Below, one piece after another: positions 7,326 through 11,387 of a stretch of 11,387 nt of DNA. The notes beneath the pieces were generated by a model. The model did no database searches. It was not told the DNA's origin and was given only the letters and a program-made list of their open reading frames with translations. The translations under genes and the position numbers were made by a program. Position 1 is the stretch's first letter. Each line of letters begins with the position of its first letter. Origin of the DNA: Roseiarcus sp050013275 (GTDB taxonomy: Bacteria; Pseudomonadota; Alphaproteobacteria; Rhizobiales; Beijerinckiaceae); the NCBI GenBank assembly GCA_050013275.1, contig JBEKFO010000091.1, positions 1 to 11,387 on the forward strand, read 5' to 3'.

Positions 7326-7628
7326 GTCTTTCTCCCCTAGCCAGATTTTCGGCGCGAGTTGACCCTCAATCGCGTTCGCGCGCAAGGGAGCGCCCATGCA
7401 AAGAGGCCGAGAAAGCCCCAGCCCCTTTGTCGTAACGCGCGCGGCCCGACGCGCGCTACCTGGAAAACGGAACTCGGATATTCGGGGCCTGGAGATCGGC
7501 GAGGATGTCCGCGCGCATTCGCCCGTCGCGTTCGCCGTGGCAAGTCGTCTTCGCGCCGTCAGGGAAAGCCGCTGGTTTGGCGATCCCCTTGTCCAGCTTA
7601 CGGCAGATCCGGTCGCCGACCGCCGCCG

Positions 7629-8324
<696 letters not shown>

Positions 8325-8354
8325 GCGCGCGGGCGGCCCCGATCTGAACGTCGA

Positions 8355-8381
8355 TCGGCGGGGCGCCCGAGGCCCCGCCGA
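8355..8381. other. stem-loop in the cytochrome c leader
   Basis: A perfect 10-bp stem, TCGGCGGGGC (8355-8364) with GCCCCGCCGA (8372-8381), closes a 7-base loop. On the cytochrome (minus) strand it starts about seven bases beyond the candidate -10 (8393-8388). It would therefore form at the very 5' end of the cytochrome mRNA and could protect it from decay. There is no T-run after it on the minus strand, and on the plus strand A-residues follow, so a terminator is unlikely. Confidence 0.5.
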
Positions 8382-8387
8382 AAATTC

Positions 8388-8417
8388 TGATTAGCGGCTT
8401 TGCGCCGGACTTGGCAA
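8388..8417 (-). promoter_or_regulatory. candidate cytochrome c promoter
   Basis: The minus strand carries TTGCCA (8417-8412) and TAATCA (8393-8388) with an 18-base spacer. This predicts transcription starting near 8381, about 57 bases before the cytochrome ATG. It overlaps the candidate kdsB promoter on the other strand. Confidence 0.35.
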
Positions 8418-8427
8418 CACGTATAAG
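8400..8427 (+). promoter_or_regulatory. candidate kdsB-pheA promoter
   Basis: The plus strand carries TTGCGC (8400-8405) and TATAAG (8422-8427) with a 16-base spacer. The predicted transcript start near 8434 lies downstream of the alternative long start at 8411, which supports 8474 as the true kdsB start. Confidence 0.35.
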
Positions 8428-8473
8428 CGCCGCGCCGCAGCCTTTTTTCCGACTGCGCGAGCCGAACCCGCCC

Positions 8474-9217
8474 ATGACCAACCCGATCGTCCTCATCCCC
8501 GCGCGCATGACCTCGACGCGCCTGCCCGGCAAGCCGCTCGCCGACATCCACGGCGAGCCGATGATCGCGCACGTCTGGCGGCGCGCCGTCGAAGCCGACG
8601 TCGGGCCGGTTCTGGTCGCGGCCGACGATTCCAGGATCGTCGACGCGATCGAGGCGATCGGCGGACGCGCCGTGCTGACGCGGCCCGACCACGTCTCGGG
8701 CTCCGACCGGATTTTCGAGGCCGTCAGCGCCTTCGATTCGCGCGGGCGCTTCGACGTCGTCGTCAACGTGCAGGGCGATCTGCCGACCATCGAGAGGAGC
8801 GCCGTGCGCGCCGCGGTCGGCCCGCTGAGCGATCCCGCGGTCGACATCGCGACGTTGGCGACGCCGATCACCCGCGCCGAAGAGCGCGACGATCCCAACG
8901 TCGTCAAGGCGGTGGGGACCGAGGTCGGCCCGGGGCGCCTGCGAGCGCTCTATTTCACCAGGACCCGAGCGCCCTGGGGCGAGGGACCGCTCTACCATCA
9001 CATCGGCCTTTACGCCTATCGGCGCGAAGCGCTGGCGCGCTTCGTCGCGCTCAAGCCCTCGCCGTTGGAGCGGCGCGAAAGGCTCGAACAATTGCGCGCG
9101 TTGGAGGCGGGCATGCGCATCGACATCGCGCTGGTCGACGTCGCGCCGCTCGGCGTCGACACGCCCGAAGACTTGCGCCGCGCCCGCGAGATGCTGGCCT
9201 CCAGGGAAAAGCCATGA
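8474..9217 (+). CDS. kdsB: 3-deoxy-manno-octulosonate cytidylyltransferase (CMP-KDO synthetase)
   Basis: Activates KDO with CTP to CMP-KDO for attachment to lipid A, in the cytoplasm; it marks a Gram-negative, lipopolysaccharide-bearing cell. The 247-residue length matches the family. Visible motifs: the nucleotide-binding N terminus IPARMTSTRLPGKPL (8-22), TRPDHVSGSDR (69-79), NVQGDLP (98-104; alphaproteobacterial enzymes often have Leu where E. coli has Glu), YFTRTRAPW (160-168), HHIGLYAYR (175-183), the C-terminal PSPLERRERLEQLRALE (195-211) and GVDTPEDL (227-234). The upstream-extended start at 8411 adds 21 residues unlike the family and precedes the likely transcription start. There is no strong Shine-Dalgarno. 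The stop overlaps the pheA start (ATGA, 9214-9217), indicating an operon with coupled translation. Confidence 0.95.
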   Translation: MTNPIVLIPARMTSTRLPGKPLADIHGEPMIAHVWRRAVEADVGPVLVAADDSRIVDAIEAIGGRAVLTRPDHVSGSDRIFEAVSAFDSRGRFDVVVNVQGDLPTIERSAVRAAVGPLSDPAVDIATLATPITRAEERDDPNVVKAVGTEVGPGRLRALYFTRTRAPWGEGPLYHHIGLYAYRREALARFVALKPSPLERRERLEQLRALEAGMRIDIALVDVAPLGVDTPEDLRRAREMLASREKP

Positions 9218-10074
9218 CCGAAGCCAAGACCATCGCCTACCAGGGCGAGCCGGGCGCCAATTCGCACATCGCCTGCCTCGACAACTATCCCGAATTCACG
9301 CCGCTGCCGTGCGCGACTTTCGAGGACGCCTTCGCCGCCTTGCAGGACGAAACGGCCGATCTCGGCATGATCCCGATCGAGAATTCGATCGCCGGCCGCG
9401 TCGCCGACATCCATGCTCTGCTGCCCGCTTCCGGCCTGCACATCGTCGCCGAAACCTTTTTGCCGATCCACTTCCAACTGCTCGGAGTTCCCGGCGCGAC
9501 GCTCGAAGGCTTGCGCAGCGTCACTAGCCACGTCCACGCGCTCGGCCAATGCCGCAAGATCATCCGCAAATACGCGCTCAAGCCGGTGGTCGCCGGCGAC
9601 ACCGCCGGCTCGGCGCGCGAAGCGGCGGAGTTGCGCGATCCGACCCGCGCCGCGCTGGCGAGCCGGCTCGCGGGCGAAATCTACGGCTTGAGGACTCTGG
9701 CCGCCGACGTCGAGGACGAGGCGCACAACACCACGCGCTTCGTCGTCCTCTCCAAGACGCCGCGCTGGGCGGCCGCGCACGACGGGCCGCTGGTGACGAC
9801 CTTCGTCTTTCGCGTGCGCAACGTCCCCGCCGCGCTCTACAAGGCGCTCGGCGGCTTCGCCACCAACGGCGTCAACATGACCAAGTTGGAGAGCTACATG
9901 GTCGAGGGCGAATTCTCCGCGACCCAATTCCTCGCCGACGTCGACGGCCATCCCGACGATCCGCCGCTCAAGCGCGCGCTCGAAGAACTCGAGTTTTTCT
10001 CGCGCGAGATGCGCATCCTCGGCGTCTACCCCGCGCATCCCTTCCGCGTCGAGACGCAGCGGGGGGCGGAATAG
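9214..10074 (+). CDS. pheA: prephenate dehydratase, monofunctional with ACT domain
   Basis: Converts prephenate to phenylpyruvate, the penultimate step of phenylalanine synthesis; cytoplasmic. It has 286 residues and no chorismate-mutase domain, unlike the enterobacterial P-protein. The catalytic region (about 5-182) starts with IAYQGEPGANSH (7-18), has IPIENSIAGRV (53-63) and the catalytic motif NTTRF (172-176, with Thr of TRF). The C-terminal ACT domain (about 194-275) contains VPAALYKALGGFATNGVNMTKLESYMVEG, the site where phenylalanine binds for feedback inhibition. The motif written ESRP in enterobacteria reads ESYM, as in other alphaproteobacteria. AGGGAAAAG lies just before the ATG, inside the end of kdsB. 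It is probably the last gene of the kdsB-pheA transcript. It converges on upp; a 7-bp hairpin at the stop (10074-10095) has no T-tract. Confidence 0.96.
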   Translation: MTEAKTIAYQGEPGANSHIACLDNYPEFTPLPCATFEDAFAALQDETADLGMIPIENSIAGRVADIHALLPASGLHIVAETFLPIHFQLLGVPGATLEGLRSVTSHVHALGQCRKIIRKYALKPVVAGDTAGSAREAAELRDPTRAALASRLAGEIYGLRTLAADVEDEAHNTTRFVVLSKTPRWAAAHDGPLVTTFVFRVRNVPAALYKALGGFATNGVNMTKLESYMVEGEFSATQFLADVDGHPDDPPLKRALEELEFFSREMRILGVYPAHPFRVETQRGAE

Positions 10075-10177
10075 CGAAGGCGCGCGCCCCTTCGCCTCCG
10101 CGCTACGAAGTTCACCCATCTTGGCGACAGCGCGGCCAAATGTGCGATCCGGTGAGCCTCCCCGGCGGGAAACGCGC

Positions 10178-10807
10178 CTACTTCGTCCCGAACATCCGGT
10201 CGCCCGCGTCGCCCAGGCCCGGCACGATATAACCGTGGTCGTTGAGCCTTTCGTCGATCGCCGCGGTCCAGACCTCCACGTCGGGATGGACCTTGGTGAG
10301 GCGCGCGACGCCCTCCGGGGCCGCCAGCAGGCAGACGAAGCGGATGTCCTTGACGCCGCGGCTCTTCAAGCGGTCGATCGCGGCCACCGCGGAATTGCCG
10401 GTGGCGAGCATCGGGTCCATGACGATGACCAGCCGACCGGCGACGTCGACGGGCGCCTTGAAATAATATTCGACCGCCTTCAGCGTCTTGGGGTCGCGGT
10501 AGAGGCCGATATGGGCGACCCGCGCGCTCGGCACCAGGTCAAGCATGCCGTCGAGAAACCCGACGCCGGCGCGCAGAATCGGCGCGAACACCAGCTTCTT
10601 GCCGGCGATGGTCGGCTTCATCGTCTTGGCCAGCGGCGTCTCCACCTCGACCATTTCCAGCGGCAGATCGCGCGTCACTTCGTAGCACAGCAGCATGCCG
10701 ATCTCGTTGAGCAGCTGGCGAAACCCCTTGGTGGAGACCGTCTTGTCGCGCATCAGCGTCAGCTTGTGCTGCACCAGGGGATGATCGACGACGTGGACAT
10801 TGGACAT
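10178..10807 (-). CDS. upp: uracil phosphoribosyltransferase
   Basis: Salvages uracil: uracil plus PRPP gives UMP and pyrophosphate, in the cytoplasm. The 209 residues match the usual length. Family features: HPLVQHKLTLMRDK near the N terminus (9-22), FAPILRAGVGFLDGML (74-89), the PRPP-binding loop VIVMDPMLATGNSA (127-140), and the uracil-binding C terminus GYIVPGLGDAGDRMFGTK (192-209). The start at 10807 has GGGGGAG about seven bases upstream. It is a single-gene unit, convergent with pheA and divergent from pgsA. Confidence 0.97.
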   Translation of the reverse strand: MSNVHVVDHPLVQHKLTLMRDKTVSTKGFRQLLNEIGMLLCYEVTRDLPLEMVEVETPLAKTMKPTIAGKKLVFAPILRAGVGFLDGMLDLVPSARVAHIGLYRDPKTLKAVEYYFKAPVDVAGRLVIVMDPMLATGNSAVAAIDRLKSRGVKDIRFVCLLAAPEGVARLTKVHPDVEVWTAAIDERLNDHGYIVPGLGDAGDRMFGTK

Positions 10808-10958
10808 GGCGGGGCTCCCCCAAACGGACTGGATGCGACATTAGACCAACTCGGGTCGCTTCCGTTGTCGCCGAGGCGATCATCCCCAGATATTCCCAGT
10901 GACGAAACGCCGCGAGCGCGAGGATCGAGAAGGGTCTATTGACGGAAGGCGGCCTTCA

Positions 10959-11387
10959 ATGTCTCTTGGCGGGCCAATGGCCAATACACCCACACGCGTC
11001 GGCAACCGCAACTGGAATCTGCCGAACCTTCTCACTTATGCTCGGGTGGCGGCGGTTCCGCTCGTCGTCGCCTTCCTGTTGTGGCCGGAGGTCGCCTGGG
11101 CGCGCTGGACGGCGCTGGCGATCTACGTGGCGGCGGCGATCACCGATTTTTTCGACGGCTATCTCGCGCGCGTCTGGGCGCAGCAATCCTCGCTCGGGCG
11201 CATGCTCGACCCGATCGCCGACAAATTGCTGGTCGCCGCGGCGTTGCTCGCGCTCACCGCCGACGGCGCCATTTCCGGCCCCTCGCTGTGGGCGGCGATC
11301 GTCATTCTCTGCCGCGAAATCCTGGTCTCGGGACTGCGCGAGTATTTGGCCGAGTTGCGCGTGCCCGTTCCCGTCACCGCGGTCGCC
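10959..11387 (+). CDS. pgsA: CDP-diacylglycerol--glycerol-3-phosphate 3-phosphatidyltransferase (3' end beyond window)
   Basis: Inner-membrane enzyme that makes phosphatidylglycerophosphate from CDP-diacylglycerol, the first committed step to phosphatidylglycerol and cardiolipin. The first 143 codons are present, open to the window edge. The start of the fold is typical: WNLPNLLTYARVAAVPLVV, a hydrophobic segment, then the CDP-alcohol phosphotransferase signature DG-x2-AR-x8-G-x3-D-x3-D as DGYLARVWAQQSSLGRMLDPIAD. CREILVSGLREYLAE follows. The start at 10959 has GGAAGG (10944-10949) nine bases upstream; a second ATG at 10977 (MANTPTR) is possible. A weak promoter candidate is TTGTCG (10865-10870) and GATATT (10889-10894), spacer 18. 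About 40 C-terminal residues are expected beyond the window. Confidence 0.94.
   Translation, partial: MSLGGPMANTPTRVGNRNWNLPNLLTYARVAAVPLVVAFLLWPEVAWARWTALAIYVAAAITDFFDGYLARVWAQQSSLGRMLDPIADKLLVAAALLALTADGAISGPSLWAAIVILCREILVSGLREYLAELRVPVPVTAVA

Noticed and set aside
10074..10095. Hairpin GCGAAGG/CCTTCGC at the end of pheA as a terminator
   Set aside because: The stem is only 7 bp with a GC-rich 8-base loop and has no T-tract on either strand. It is too weak to call.
9016..10119. Long minus-strand frame opposite kdsB and pheA
   Set aside because: It is antisense to two certain genes and shows no domain.
10121..10942. Plus-strand frame opposite upp
   Set aside because: It is the shadow of upp; composition is Asp/Arg/Gly/Val rich with no motif.

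Overview
The window is GC-rich DNA with dense, mostly long genes. It is most consistent with an alphaproteobacterium of the Hyphomicrobiales (Rhizobiales), possibly near the Beijerinckiaceae/Methylocystaceae. That placement is inferred from three things: a GbpR-ChvE-MmsA-MmsB sugar-uptake locus, a membrane-anchored CycM-like cytochrome c divergent from kdsB-pheA, and an intergenic palindrome of a type common in that order. No phage, transposase, CRISPR array, tRNA or rRNA is visible. The genes are largely chromosomal housekeeping and catabolic ones, and I do not see an obviously new multigene system.

Layout. (1) 1-4925: a LysR-type regulator (minus strand, truncated by the window start) is divergent from a ChvE-type sugar-binding protein, a double-ATPase subunit (MmsA/GguA) and a permease (MmsB/GguB). 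Together they form a complete ABC importer for several monosaccharides. A strong terminator-like hairpin separates the binding-protein gene from the ATPase gene, which fits excess production of the periplasmic subunit. (2) 4926-5061: a palindromic intergenic repeat lies between convergent genes. (3) 5062-7325, minus strand: an acyl-CoA dehydrogenase gene is followed by an overlapping or abutting APH-fold kinase gene. This is the two-gene form of what is one fused protein in animal ACAD10/ACAD11, and it suggests catabolism of 4-hydroxyacyl-CoAs. (4) 7326-8324, minus strand: a membrane-anchored cytochrome c with a long Ala/Pro tail. Its 3' end and downstream DNA carry a decayed, out-of-frame second copy of the cytochrome C-terminal half, at a constant offset of 335 bases. 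(5) 8325-10074, plus strand: kdsB (CMP-KDO synthesis for lipopolysaccharide) overlaps pheA (prephenate dehydratase, phenylalanine synthesis) by ATGA. (6) 10178-10807, minus strand: upp (uracil salvage). (7) 10959-11387, plus strand: the start of pgsA (phosphatidylglycerophosphate synthase), cut by the window end.

Most interesting points: the hidden cytochrome duplication, best read as the remains of a second domain or tandem gene; the ACAD10/11-like split kinase-dehydrogenase pair; the attenuator-like hairpin inside the sugar importer operon; and the compact divergent promoter region between cytochrome c and kdsB, where a stem-loop falls at the predicted 5' end of the cytochrome transcript.
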